Below are positions 21,405 through 32,746 of a stretch of DNA of 64,000 nt, one piece after another. Both the position numbers and the translations under genes were made by a program. The stretch comes from Undaria pinnatifida (taxonomy: Eukaryota; Sar; Phaeophyceae; Laminariales; Alariaceae). Position 1 is the stretch's first letter, and each line of letters opens with the position of its first letter. The stretch covers positions 10,899,199 to 10,963,198 of the forward strand of contig JABAKD010000021.1 in assembly GCA_012845835.1 (NCBI GenBank). Direction: 5' to 3'. Below the pieces are notes generated by a model. It had not been told where the DNA came from and made no database searches. It saw nothing but the letters and a program-made list of their open reading frames with translations.

Positions 21405-22640
21405 CTCTTGTTCAAGCGCCCCATCTGAAATCAAAATCTGCCAGAGTAGTAAACACAATCAGCCAGCTGATATCATCTCATTATCCATCTAGCCATCCAT
21501 GCCGAAGCTCCAACTCATCTCCGCCCTCCCCCCCCCCCCCCCGCCTCCCTTTGTTTCCCGCCCAGTTCGTTCAAACGCCCCACTTACAATCGAAATCGGC
21601 CAGAGTAATAAACACTTCTAAGCAATTGATATCGCGTCATTATCTTTGTAGCCATCCATGACGCAGCTTTCATTCATCCCCCCTCGCCCCCTCCAACGCC
21701 CCCTCCTTCCCCACACCCCGCACGATCGCCTAGATCCAGCACCGCGCGTATAGCAAGCCCCTACATATATGATTAATACCCGCGATCGGAGGATCACACA
21801 CAATGTTGCGAACATCAGTGTCGACCAAATCCTTGATCTCATAGCTGGAGTGTATTTCAATATTATATGTGACCTAACCCGCTTGCCCCTTCCCCCCCCA
21901 CCCCCCCCCACCCCCGCCCCATTTTTCTTTTTTCTTGCTCCTTCTCGCTTAAACGCCCCATCAATATTGAAATACGCCAGAGTAATAAACACTTCCACGC
22001 CCTGGACATCGCTTGGTTATCTTTTTAGAGCGGTCCATGCCGCTGCTGCAATTCCCACCCACCCCCGCCCCCAACGCCCCCTTCTTCCCCACCACCCGCA
22101 CCATCGCCTAGACCTAGCACCACGCGTATAGCAAACCCCTACATCTATGCGACCTAAAGCCCTCCCCCCCCGCCCCCCGCCTCCCCCGCCACATCCCCCC
22201 CCCCTCCCCCACAAGAAGGATTCATAGTTTCCACGCACAAGCTGACCTGCCCCACCCGTCCCCTCCCCCCCCTCCCCCCCTCCCGCCCCCCTTTTGATCA
22301 AAATTAGGCCCCCACGTCCTCAATAACTCCGCCCTCCCCTCACCGGATATTCGACTTACAGGATTCACTTGATAAACTGATGCATTTCCTTCCACAGCTG
22401 TCAGATTTTGTCCCCCTCAGAAACGGGTTTTATAGTTTCCGCGCACAGACTGCTTAACATCACCCTGTTGACCCTGATAGCTACACTACTGTAGTCGCAA
22501 GGGGAGTCGCCGACCTATATCCTTAATGAGGACACACAACCCGTGATACGCGCGATCGGAGTATCACACACAGCTTGCAAAGATGAGTTTCGACAAAATA
22601 TTCGATCTCACAGCTGGAGTGTATTTTCATTTGTATAATA
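21405..22640 (+). mobile_element. Left arm of a long inverted-repeat element (LIR family)
   Basis: Left arm of a foldback-like structure whose mirror copy lies at 22870-23870. From outside in: repeated sub-units with GTTCAA(A/G)CGCCCC...TCTGCCAGAGTAGTAAACAC (21408, 21560, 21940), each separated by C-rich runs; a segment with ACTGATGCATTTCCTTCCAC and TTTATAGTTTCCGCGCACAG; a segment with GGGGAGTCGCCGACCTATAT and CGCGATCGGAGTATCACACA; and finally the ATG cassette (22582). A degenerate second cassette is embedded at 21790-21870. No transposase is seen between the arms. Matching arms recur at 29140-29550, 55290-55625, 58380-58475 and 62690-63750, so this is a dispersed family. Confidence 0.75.
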
Positions 22641-22869
22641 CTGTATCTTATCAATAGCTTCGCTATGTCGAAATCGCTTCGAACATGGTGTCGAACGTTT
22701 CGAGAAACATCGAAAAGTCAAGATTCAACACCTGGTGCGTTTCATCGGGAATTTCGGGTTGCATCGAATATCGACCAGTAAGTTTCGATCTGTCGTATCG
22801 AAAGTTTTCGGAGTTTATCGAAATATCGATCTTTCGAGACGAAGCATCGATTCTTTTCATTATATATAT

Positions 22870-23870
22870 AGATAAATAACAATCAAAATACACTCCAGCT
22901 GTGAGATCGAAGATTTCGTCGAAGCTCATACTTGCAGGCAGTGTGTGATACTACTCCGATCGCGCATATTATACTTACTAGGTGTGTGTCCTCATTAAGG
23001 ACATGTCTGGTAGGTCGGTGACTCCCCTTAAAACTACAGTGTAGCTTGTGCCAGGGTCGACAGGGTGATGTTACCCAATCTGTGCACGAAAACCATCACA
23101 CCCGAGTTTGAGGGGGGGGGGGAATCTGACAGCTGTGGAAGGGAATGCATTAGTTTATCAAGTGTATCCTGTGAGTCGTACAACCGGTGAGGGGAGGGCG
23201 GGTATATTAAGGGCGTAGGGGCCGGGGTTTTAACAAGAGGGAGTGGGGGGGGGGAAAGGGGCGGGGCAACAATTTGTGCGCGGAAACTATTAATCTTTTG
23301 AGGGGACAAATCTGACGGTTGTGGAAGAAATGCATCAGTTTAACATGTATATCCTGTATGTCGTACAACCGGTGAGGAGAGGGCGGAATTTTCAAGGGCG
23401 CGGGGGCCGGGGCGGGTGGGCGGAGGGTTTAAAAAGGACGCGGGAGGGGGTGCGGGGGGCGAGGGCAACTCAATCTGTGCGCGGAAAGGGTGAACCCCTT
23501 GAGGAGACAGATCTGGCGGTTATGGAAGGAATGAATCAGTTTATGATGTATATCCTGTAAGTCGTACCACCGGTGACAGGAGGGCGGAGCTTTCGAAGGG
23601 GGGGGGGGGATTCCAACCGCTTTATGTCGCATAAATGCACACCAGGTAGGAAGTTACTTAAATACGTGTGGTGCTGGGTCTAGGCGATGATGCGGGTGGC
23701 GGGGAAGGAGGGGGCGGGGAGGGGAACGCTAACTTGACCTTGAATACCATATAATAAATTAATCGGAGCTACGGCATAAATGGCTTGAAAGGCAATAAGG
23801 TGATATCACCTGTCTGGTAGTGTTTGTTAATCTGGCAGATTTTGATTTTAGGTGGGGCGGGGGGGGGGGG
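22870..23870 (-). mobile_element. Right arm of the long inverted-repeat element
   Basis: Reverse-complement partner of the arm at 21405-22640. Reading outward: the cassette complement (AGCTGTGAGATCGAAGATTT), CTCCGATCGCGC, GACTCCCCTTAAAACTACAG, the (A/G)GGGGACAAA/TCTGACAGCTGTGG segment in two or three tandem variants (23100, 23290, 23500), then AATCTGGCAGATTTTGATTT near 23835. The arms differ by many substitutions and by length of the G/C runs, so the element is old. Only about 230 bases, rich in TCGAAA and ATCGA motifs, separate the arms, too little for a transposase. Confidence 0.72.
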
Positions 23871-23884
23871 GGGTTGTGTACGTG

Positions 23885-24460
23885 TGCGTGTCGGGGATGT
23901 ACTCAATTTGTGCATGACCGTAGTGGTTTTATGACCATAGACCCTCGCATCCCCACTATGCCGGGACGGAGCACGTCGGTTTTTCATCAACCAGGCAGAC
24001 ATTGCGTGCACCAAGCGCGAAGCTCCGTGAGGTGTTAGGCGAGTTGCATGAAACATCCTTCCAAGAACCGCTCGTAAGACGGACTTCGACACCTTGTGCC
24101 CACTTTCTTGCATATGGATGACAGCGCCAATGAGTTACTTTGATGTGGCCACTCCAGAGACAGCAATGGGTATTACTATGTAACTGCCCCGTGTGTGCCT
24201 TACCATATTCACACTACGTGATGCGATCATTCCCCTTGTGCGGAGTTAGGATTCTCCACCCCGTACAAAATGATCTCAACTCTATAACCATCACGGTGAC
24301 CGCCAAAAGAAGAAGAAAACAAAAATCGACGCCGTGGCTGTCTAGCTCACGCAGTGACTGGCATGGTTTGCAGCGTCGTTGCCAACCAACGCCGACCTCA
24401 AATAAATATATAATTTTTTGCGGCGTCGGTGCCAACCGAGGCCAACTATTATATATATAT
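23885..24460 (-). repeat. Dispersed repeat R2, long copy
   Basis: Same order as 18935-19520: ACCATAGACCCTCGCATCCC, GAGGTGTTAGGCGAGTTGCA, GCCACTCCAGAGACAGCAAT, ATTCACACTACGTGATGCGA, CGTTGCCAACCAACGCCGAC. It directly abuts the right arm of the inverted-repeat element, so the boundary near 23870-23885 marks an insertion point of one into the other. Confidence 0.75.
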
Positions 24461-24509
24461 ATTAAGGGGGGTAGTGGGGGTAGTGCGTCGGGGGGGGGGG
24501 GATACACTT

Positions 24510-25250
24510 AAGTGCCGTAGCGACGGTTTCAATAAGTACGAATGTCGAACTTTTGATTAATCACTTCGAGCTTGTGTTGCTCTACGTCCCCTGGTATCCT
24601 TACTTTATGTTCTCGTCGACGACCTGGTCGTCCGTTCCAAGTTACAACGATTGCGTACAAGTACAAGTTTTCTGTACGCCATTAGTTTTGATACATTGAA
24701 AGATCAGACATTGTGCACATATCGCATCGATCGTTTCCGCAACAAAAACTATCCCGGGACCCCCGTTTGGGGAAACCAGGGTACCTGGAAGTCGAGTACG
24801 ATAATTAAGCATTCAGAGGGTGGGGGGCGAAATTTATCGAATCCTTACCTTGTGCCAGGCAATGATTCAGGACGTGACTTCATGTCCATGTTCGCGGGGG
24901 AGATTATATCAACATGTGAAATATTGGACGTTCGACAGATCGTATCGAGAGAACTATCGTATCATATCAAGCACCGTTTGCCCTTCGTCCCCCGTGGCAG
25001 TCTCACCTTATCGTCTCGTCGACAACCCGACCGTCCGTTACAACGATGAGCAGTTGCCGGAAGTCGTCATCCTCTTCCTCCTTCCCAATAAAGTGCTTGC
25101 AAGGCAAAAACCGGAACAATTAGACAAGACCACACGCACAGAACGCATGGAAGGGAGGAACACAAGAGAAAGGCTGAAACCTCCAGCAGAATGCTAACAG
25201 CAGGCATCAACGGAACAAATCGTGCAGACAGTCACACAGGACGCACGAAA
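24510..25250. other. Unassigned stretch with a spaced direct repeat
   Basis: CTCGTCGACGACCTGGTCGT (24611) recurs as CTCGTCGACAACCCGACCGT (25015), each followed by CCGTT(C/A)CAA...CAACGAT. A plus frame of about 130 codons runs between them, without motif. Possible old duplication or solo ends of a mobile element. Confidence 0.35.
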
Positions 25251-25261
25251 AGTTAGGGACG

Positions 25262-25440
25262 GCTCACGCTGTCACTGCCGCGAGAACTAAGACGGCACGC
25301 CAGCTAGCGCTGGAATACGAATACCATTGAGCTGAATTGACGCACGGCATGCATAAAAATACGTGGAAGTGGGGTGAGCTTAAGCTTAATTTTGTCCCCC
25401 CATCCGCCGAAGGACAAAGAAAAAACAAATAAGGAAAGCA
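25262..25440 (+). mobile_element. Retroposon 3' end R8, copy 1
   Basis: GGCTCACGCTGTCACTGCCG, GCACGCCAGCTAGCGCTGGA, CATAAAAATACGTGGAAGTG, GGGTGAGCTTAAGCTTAATT, CCCCATCCGCCGAAGGACAA then AAGAAAAAACAAAT. Same tail at 47090-47310 and in complement at 36470-36680. A-rich ending suggests a LINE or SINE 3' end. Confidence 0.65.
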
Positions 25441-26039
25441 GGGACGTAAGAGAATGTTCAGACTGTCTAATATCATGCGCCCAGGCATGAAAGTACCAAT
25501 CAAGACAGACAACCACACAGGCAGGCAGGCAGTGCACGTGAAAGGAAGGAAATAACACGAGGGTTGCTAGGGGCGTGCGGGAGGGGGGGCATCGCGCACT
25601 GTTGAACAATCAGACTGACCATCACAGAGCACGAATCGAAGACAGACCATCACACATCACGCGCTAAAGGCAGGAACCCAAGGGAGCAGGGAGCATTGAC
25701 GTGAGTGAGGGGAGGGGGTAGGGTAGGTGGCGCTGGGGGGGCGGATGTTTTATATCTTTTTTGCCCTGCTTGTGGCAAATATGTCATCATTGCCGCTGTC
25801 GTCCTTGCTGTGATCGTCATCGGAATAGCTTTTGATGCTATAGATCGCAAAACAACTTGGTACATACCACCCAGCAACTAAAACGACCGAAAACTATAAT
25901 AGCCACAACAAACCCAACAGCTATATACCAGGTATCAATCAACACCAACATGGAATACAAATAAACACCAACGAACACCAGCGCACCATCACCAACAGCG
26001 TCCTCAACCGCAGCTATTTTCAACCAGCACTATCAATAC

Positions 26040-26490
26040 CACCATCAGCACAAATACTACCACCAATATTGAATATGGACGCTGCAGCCGACTAGCATCT
26101 GGTTGATTCGTAGTCACCACCCAAAGTAAACTAAGCGTCTTATTCTAGGCGCATGCGTGCAAATACAAAATGCGGCGAAACTTGGTTTGTTACCTCTCGC
26201 CGGTGTACTGTAAATTCAAGTTGTAACCAGCTTACCACCATAAATGTCGAGGAACGTTGCAGGGACAGTGCCTCGGAACGAATCATACTGTGTAAACCAA
26301 CACCGATGTCAACACATCAACATTGGCACCACCAACACAAACTACAATATCTCCGACACCGCCACCGCAACCAACACTAACAGCATCACCACCACCACCA
26401 CCACCCACACCAACACTGCCTACAGCGTCCACAAAACCAACACCGACCCCAGCTCCAAACACCATCAAAAACAGAACCAACGAGACCAGC
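26040..26490 (+). repeat. CCA/CAA-rich imperfect trinucleotide region
   Basis: Dense ACCACCACC, CACCAACAC and CAACATCAA words. Thr/Asn/His-rich plus frames and Gly/Val-rich minus frames are by-products. Confidence 0.6.
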
Positions 26491-26906
26491 ACCATGGCAC
26501 GCCGCTCTCAAATCCACGTTGAGAAATAATCTACACCAACGCTAGAAACACCAACATCAATACGCACCATTATCGCGTCCATGGCATTCAGCTTTGCGTC
26601 GAGCTTATCGTATGCTTCCTCCGCTCGTTCATTGATCTGCTCGTCGGCAAGTTGGCAGGTTCGTCGGCAACAACGTTCGGGCCGAGGTAAACAGCACGGT
26701 ACACGGCACGGGGATTGGTTCGTGTTAAGGGCACAAATAGAAGGCAGTCGGGGGCGTGTTGGTTATGGAATACTGACGAGGGGTTTAATTCAATTGACTC
26801 TTTTGGGCCCATGTATATCGACTAACGAAAAGCAGGGCTTTTCGCCGGTCATCACTCGGCCCGCTAGTCGGATCAGGCGGTACAAAAAAAACAAGTGCGG
26901 ATCGAG

Positions 26907-26988
26907 CCGGGTCGGGTCGGGTCGGGTCGGGTCGGGTCGGGTCGGGTCGGGTCGGGTCGGGTCGGGTCGGGTCGGGTCGGGTCGGGTC
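26907..26988 (+). repeat. (GGGTC)n pentanucleotide run, about 16 units
   Basis: An essentially pure run of GGGTC, followed by decayed units (GGGTCAGGAAG, GGGTCGAGTCGAGTCGGGTC) to about 27035. A plus frame reads through it as a Val-Gly-Ser-Gly-Arg pentapeptide repeat, but it has no other gene support. Confidence 0.9.
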
Positions 26989-27719
26989 AGGAAGTGCTCA
27001 AATCTCATGGGTCGAGTCGAGTCGGGTCAGGAGGCTTTCAAACATCGCCGGCGGAACAAGGTCACCCTGGCACGATCCGACCCTCGAGTAAGAGATCTGA
27101 ACCGAAAACAAAAAACGATGATGGGGATGTTTTGAAGAATTTACCAGTAGCGTGAGCACGCAACAGCACGAGTAGGATCATGCTGCGCCCGTCCCGTACG
27201 AGTCTTTGAATTGTTGTCGATCGGACACCATGGTACATCATCGACAACCAGCAACGGCCGATGATGCCGTAATCGTCAATTTTCGTCGTTATTTTTTCCC
27301 CTACGGGAACTTCAGAGATAAAACTTGACGAATAACACTGACGAGCGAAGGGTCAGCCACACGAAGCTACAAGGGCTGCTAGCTTGACGCTGTTACGGTT
27401 GGAAACCCGTTTTGGGAAAAAATCACTTGGAATTAGAACAGGGACGGGTTTTGGCGCTCTAAAGGGGCGATTGCTTGAAGGCGGGACTCCAACGCAAGGA
27501 AGCCGCACGACACGCGCGTAGCATGAGCTAACTTTTGATGCGCACTCATGCTATGATGATGACATGCTATGATAATGACCACGTTTCTCGTTTGTTTTTG
27601 TCGCTATGCGTGGGGCCCCAACAAGATCAATAGCATCACTTTTCCTCTTGCTAGACATGTTTATGAGTAATGGACGCTCATTCTCATTCAACCTACACAT
27701 TGTCGGATGGCCAAAAATA

Positions 27720-28060
27720 AAATGTATGGTACTACCAGTAGTAGTGGTGCGGTAGTAGTAGCAGTGGTTGGTAGTGATGTGGTTGTGGTGATGGTGCTGA
27801 TGATGGCGGTGCGAGCGGTAGCAGTAGTAACATAACAGTTTTAAGACTAGTAGTGGTGGTGATAGTAGTGGTAGTAATAGCCGCAGCAGCAGTAGTAGCC
27901 CCAGCAGTAGTAGTATCAGTAGCAGTGGTTATACTAGTAGTTCAGTAGTGGTAGTGGTGGGGACGGTACAGCAAAAAAGTCAGCAGTAGTCGCAGCGCAA
28001 CTAGTAGTGGTAGCAACCGTAGAAGTAGTATAGAGAGTAATAATGGTAAGAGCAGTAACG
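27720..28060 (+). repeat. GTA/GTG/GCA imperfect trinucleotide region
   Basis: Long stretch of AGTAGTAGTGG-type words, with AGCAGCAGTAGTAG inside. No supported gene. Confidence 0.7.
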
Positions 28061-28114
28061 GTGACATCGAGATAAACACGCATTCACGGGTTTTTTACAA
28101 ACTACTGCATGTTA

Positions 28115-28200
28115 GCGAAACATAGATGTACCACGCAGCTTGCACAGTTGAGTTGCAACCATTCAATAGGCCGTACTCACATCTGACGTTTTTCAACGTT
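28115..28200 (+). repeat. Variant start cassette, plus
   Basis: CAGCTTGCACAGTTGAGTTG, ACCATTCAATAGGCCGTACT, CACATCTGACGTTTTTCAAC. Same subfamily as 35305-35375 and 42790-42885; the downstream 28200-28300 sequence is shared with 37200-37250 in part. Confidence 0.42.
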
Positions 28201-28489
28201 GATGAAAAATGCGTAGGCTTGCATGTTGTTACTCGAACCGCAACATGTAACCGGCATACGAGACGTGTGGCCACCGCCAACTACGACGTGTGTATATCAT
28301 CACCCTGTTTTCGCTTTTCGTTATTGATTCTGGTCTATCTATCGAGCCGAGTGCGCAGTGATGCTGCCCCGCGGCTCCTGCTGAGTCCAGCAATGCAGTT
28401 TTTGGTGTTTGGGGAAGCTCGCGTTGTCGCGAAGACACCACGATTCGCCAACTCACCCAGAGCACCATACCCACACTCCCGAAATCAGC

Positions 28490-28665
28490 AGGAGCCCGGG
28501 GACAGCATCGCTGCACATGTGCCTCGCTAGAGAGACCCGCCTCCATAACAAAGAGAGCAATAAAGTGTTATCAGCCCCAGAGTCGGTGACGTTCCCATGT
28601 CTCGTATAATATTTCGTTTACATGTTACGGCTCGAGTAGCAACATGCATGTTACCCGCCGCCACA
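28490..28665 (+). repeat. Dispersed repeat R6, copy 1
   Basis: GAGCCCGGGGACAGCATCGC, GAGACCCGCCTCCATAACAA, GTCGGTGACGTTCCCATGTC, TTACATGTTACGGCTCGAGT. Shared with 37085-37255. Confidence 0.55.
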
Positions 28666-29139
28666 TATTGGTATTGACCGTACTAGCGGCAAAGCCACGC
28701 CTCTAACCGTGGCGATAAGTGTGTGTGCCTAGAGTGGCTAGTTGGCATATGGACGGAACGCGAGATGCCTTCTGCAAACACATGACGTCAATCATTGATT
28801 GGTTCGCGATGTCGTCCACCTTTGTATCATTGGGAAGCAAGAAGGCATGCACTTTGTTCATCAATCCGATCACCCAGAGGACGAAGCAAGTCTATTGCAC
28901 GAAAAACGTTATACACATCCGCCCACGCCCTTGAGATAACACGTCTCTCCGTTGTTTGTATTGCTGATGTGCTGCTGCTGGTAATGCTTGATGTCATGTA
29001 GCAACCGCGACAGACTCATGGAAGGCGAGGTCCGTTTTCTGGTTGTCGTAATGTACATTGCTTTTTGGAAAGAACATGCCTGGTGCTGCTGGTGAGGCCC
29101 GTTCTCTAGTCGTCGTTAAATGTGCGAGTTGCTAGTAAT

Positions 29140-29550
29140 ATAACACAGCCGTCAGATGTTGTCCCCCTCAAAAACGGCTTTTATCGTTTCCGCGCACATA
29201 TTGATTCGCCCCCCCTCCTTTTGAACCCCCCCGCCCCCTCTGCCCCTCCCATAATAACTTTGCCCTCCCCTCACTGGTTATAATAATTGCAGGATATTCA
29301 TGATAAACTGGTGCATTCCTTCTACAGTTGTCAGATATTTCCCCCCTTCAAAACGGGTTTTATAGTTTCTGCGCACAGATTGGTTAACATCACCCTGTTG
29401 ACCCTGGTACAGGCCACACTGTAGTTCTAAGGGGAGTCGCCGACCTGTGTCCTTATGAGGACACATACGCGCGATCGGGGCAACACACACAGCTTGCAAA
29501 GATGAATTTCGACGAAATCTTCCACCTCATACAGCTGGTGTGTACTTCAT
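29140..29550 (+). mobile_element. LIR-family arm, plus orientation
   Basis: Contains two successive versions of the TTGTCCCCCTCAAAAACGG / TTTATAGTTTC segment, then CATCACCCTGTTGACCCTGG, GGGGAGTCGCCGACCTGTGT, and the cassette with ATGAATTTCGACGAAATC at 29500 followed by CACCTCATACAGCTGGTGTG. The first codons remain open (MNFDEIF) but the sequence diverges afterwards. Confidence 0.65.
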
Positions 29551-29789
29551 TTATTTATAATATTAATATAATAGTAACGTCATAGCGGTAGAGCTAACGG
29601 TAAAAATGCAAGTAGCATCACTCTTCGTACTCCTGCTAGTGGTAGCAGTGGTGGTGGTTGGTAGAGTAGGTGTGCAATGTGCAATGTGCGTTGTGCGGAA
29701 GTGTATTTGACAAGTCTCCTGTGGAGTGGTACGCGAATCTCGTCCCTGCTAAAGCCAATGATGGGGGTTGGAAACCTCTCGAATAAACA

Positions 29790-30010
29790 CTCGTTTCGAG
29801 AGGGACTTTTTTTCTTGACAAGCGCGAGAGCGTGAGTTGCCATAAAAATCGATGAAAATCGACGAGCATGAAAAAGCTGAGAAGTGGCATGTACCCGGTG
29901 GGAGAAAGGGACGATACCTGTGATCACGGCCTGTCCAGAAGGTCGCTGAGGGTAAATAAAACCTCTGACCGGTTGACGTGGAGAGTAAAGGTGATGGTAA
30001 GAACAAAAAA
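29790..30010 (+). repeat. Dispersed repeat R1, copy 2
   Basis: GACAAGCGCGAGAGCGTGAG, AATCGATGAAAATCGACGAG, AAAAAGCTGAGAAGTGGCAT, GATACCTGTGATCACGGCCT, GACGTGGAGAGTAAAGG. Intermediate between the copies at 890 and 40760. Confidence 0.6.
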
Positions 30011-30561
30011 AACGTATCTGGTGGTCGACGGTGTCTACACCATAGACCAGAGATCTCCATGAGGGGATGGGATGCTGCGGGGAAGCATGGAGAGGAGCAT
30101 CAATCACACAAAGACAGACAAACACGAAGACACCATCATCAGCAGCAGACAGTGTTGCTTCGAGTAACATGGCTTGAGGGGAACGGGACGTAGTACTTGG
30201 GGGGAGGTTGATCCCCAGGAATCAGGTCGGGTTGACAGGTTCTCACGCCCCCGTAGACCACGGGTGCTGAGCTGCTTGATGTGGCCACGTTGAACGTCGG
30301 CAGAGACAGCTCGCGCTGCCGTCACCGTGGAAATCGAAGGACACGCCAGCTATTCTTGACAGCGCTGGATTTGGCGACTTCGATTAATATTGGGGGGTAA
30401 GTGGTGTAACTAATTGGTTCATTTTCATTTTTTTAGGGGGTTTGTCAATGAACTGACTTTGCAAAAAGAGGGGCGAAAAATGGAGTGAGGGTGGGGGGGG
30501 GTTCGTAAGGGTGGCTACGTCTGACTGATGCTATAGTAGTGGCTCCTGACGACAGTGGGGC

Positions 30562-30626
30562 CTACCACTTTTTCGAGACGATGGTTGATGCGATGTCAAC
30601 CATTTTAAGGTACCCTCCCTGACGGA
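30562..30626 (+). repeat. Dispersed repeat R9 fragment
   Basis: TTTTTCGAGACGATGGTTGA, TGTCAACCATTTTAAGGTAC, CCTCCCTGA parallels 47838-48000 with an internal deletion. It supplies the non-repetitive end of an Asp-run frame on the minus strand (30858-30562), so I do not call that a gene. Confidence 0.5.
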
Positions 30627-30674
30627 GGAAAGGGACTTTGGAACTTTTTGGTGTTGGCGCCATCGCCCCCATCA

Positions 30675-30778
30675 CCCCATCATCATCATCATCATCATCA
30701 TCATCTTCATCTTCATCATCATCATCGTCATCATCATCATCATCATCGTCATCATCATCATCGTTATCATCATCATCG

Positions 30779-30810
<32 letters not shown>

Positions 30811-30825
30811 GTCATCATCATCGCC
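30675..30825 (+). repeat. (CAT/ATC)n microsatellite with CGT interruptions
   Basis: About 150 bases of CATCATCAT with sporadic CGT, CTT and GTT changes. Reads as a Ser, His or Ile run on plus and an Asp run on minus. Confidence 0.92.
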
Positions 30826-31103
30826 AGGGGGGATGTTCATAAAATCTGCAAATTTCATCCCGTCTCCTGCGATATTTTTGATGGGTGTTCATTCTTAATT
30901 CGTCGTTCGGAGTATATGATATCATCATGCTTCGCTTTTCACCCATGAGTAAACATTTCATAATCTGATTCTGATCCACACTGTGTCTGGTACAGCTGGA
31001 CATATGTTAATAATATTCTATTGAACGATGCCGATAGCGGTTATATTCAGGTACTACCTGTGTGTTCTTCACATGAAGCATACGAGCAGATATCACCGCT
31101 GCA

Positions 31104-31581
31104 TGTGTGTGTGTGTGTGTGTGTTCTTCACATTAAACCGTTCTTCTACTCGTCGACATCCAGCACACCCAGTGTCCGTACTGATTCTTCACCCTAGAAA
31201 GATCAGCTCTGTGGTCACAAGCCACGACACAGAGATAATGCATCGTAATGCATTCGACAACGCAATGTCATGCCCTAGTACTGGGTACGACAGGCACAAC
31301 ATACATACGTCAGCAACAGAAATACATTGGAAGAGAGAAATACGAAATAAACAAAAACAAAAACAAAAACAAAAAACAAAAACAAAATAAGAAAACAAAT
31401 AAAAACAAAGATAAAAATAAAACAAAAAATGAAACAAACAAAACGAAGGGGAAATCGAAGAAACAACCCAACCGGAGAGGAGAGCCAAAGCTCGGAAAAG
31501 AAACACAATAAAATGAAATAAAATAAATTAAAGTAAAACCAAAATAAGATAATCCGAACACGAGCCAAAAACCTGGACACG
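31104..31581 (+). repeat. Block A of an interleaved inverted repeat
   Basis: Begins at a (GT)n run and ends at CCTGGACACG. It contains an A-rich stretch of AAACAAAAAC units. Its near-identical reverse complement is A' at 31933-32393. Frames read here are low-complexity products of the A-rich stretch and are not genes. Confidence 0.85.
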
Positions 31582-31932
31582 TTTGGCTCATGCTCGGGGT
31601 ATGTTTCTATCTCCCGTGCTTTGGTTCCCCTTTTTATTTATTTATTTATTTATTTTGTCTTGGTTTCTTTCGTTGTTTCTCTCTTTTACAAGGTATTTTG
31701 GTTTAATGAGAAGAACACAAAGGGGGGAGGGGGGGAAACAGGAAGAGTAGAAGGAAAGCCGTCCAAGGGAATGGGGGCAGGGGGGGCAACAGGAGGAATA
31801 GAAGGGAGACCGCGGTGGACGAAGGCAGGAAAGAGATGGCAGACAGGGTAGCAAGGTACCAGGCCGACTAGTAGGTACATAGCACCTTTCGTCTTTTTCT
31901 GGGGTATTTTTTTCCCCTTTGTTCCCTCCTTG
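31582..31932 (+). repeat. Block B of an interleaved inverted repeat
   Basis: Begins TTTGGCTCATGCTCGGGGTA, includes a (TTTA)n run and a G-rich part, and ends TTTGTTCCCTCCTTG. Its near-identical reverse complement is B' at 32394-32746. It abuts A and A' with no spacer. Confidence 0.85.
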
Positions 31933-32393
31933 CGTGTCCAGGTTTTTGGCTCGTGTTCGGATTATCTTATTTTGGTTTTACTTTACTTTATTTTATTTCA
32001 TTTTATCATGTTTCTTTTCCGAGCTTTGGCTCTCCTTTCCGGTTGGGTTGTTTCTTCGATTTCCCCTTCATTTTGTTTGTTTCATTTTTTGTTTTTATTT
32101 TTATCTTTGTTTTTATTTGTGTTTTTTGTTTTTGTTTTTGTTTTTGTTTATTTCGTATTTCTCTCTTCCAATGTATTTCTGTTGCTGACGTATGTATGTT
32201 GTGCCTGTCGTACCCAGTACTAGGGCATGACATTGCGTTGTCGAATGCATTACGATGCATTATCTCTGTGTCGTGGCTTGTGACCACAGAGCTGATCTTT
32301 CTAGGGTGAAGAATCAGTACGGACACTGGGTGTGCTGGATGTCGACGAGTAGAAGAACGGTTTAATGTGAAGAACACACACACACACACACAC
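31933..32393 (-). repeat. Block A' (reverse complement of A)
   Basis: Runs from CGTGTCCAGG to a (CA)n run. Differences from A are few: length of A/T runs, a missing sub-repeat and rare substitutions such as CACAATAAAA versus the complement of TTTTATCATG. High identity indicates a recent event. Confidence 0.85.
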
Positions 32394-32746
32394 GCAAGGA
32401 GGGAACAAAGGGGAAAAAAAATACCCCAGAAAAAGACGAAAAGTGCTATGTACCTACTAGTCGGCCTGGTACCTTGCTACCCTGTCTGCCATCTCCTTCC
32501 TGCCTTCGTCCACCGCGGTCTCCCTTCTATTCCTCCTGTTGCCCCCCCTGCCCCCATTCCGTTGGACGGCTTTCCTTCTACTCCTCCTGTTTCCCCCCCT
32601 CCCCCCTTTGTGTTCTTCTCATTAAACCAAAATACCTTGTAAAAGAGAGAAACAACGAAAGAAACCAAGACAAAATAAATAAATAAATAAATAAAAAGGG
32701 GAGCCAAAGCACGGGAGGTAGAAACATACCCCGAGCATGAGCCAAA
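32394..32746 (-). repeat. Block B' (reverse complement of B)
   Basis: Starts GCAAGGAGGGAACAAAGGGG and ends CATGAGCCAAA. Directly after it (32750-32820) a diverged partial copy of its own start appears (GCAAGGGGGAAAGAAAGG ... TACCCCGGAAAAAAG), so B' looks like one unit of an older tandem of about 355 bases. Confidence 0.83.

Noticed and set aside
26581-27135. A 184-codon plus frame with a VGSGR-type pentapeptide repeat
   Set aside because: It is a direct reading of the (GGGTC)n run with no other sign of a gene.
30562-30858. A minus frame with a long Asp run and a normal-looking C-terminus
   Set aside because: The run is a CAT microsatellite and the C-terminal part is dispersed repeat R9, also found at 47.8 kb.
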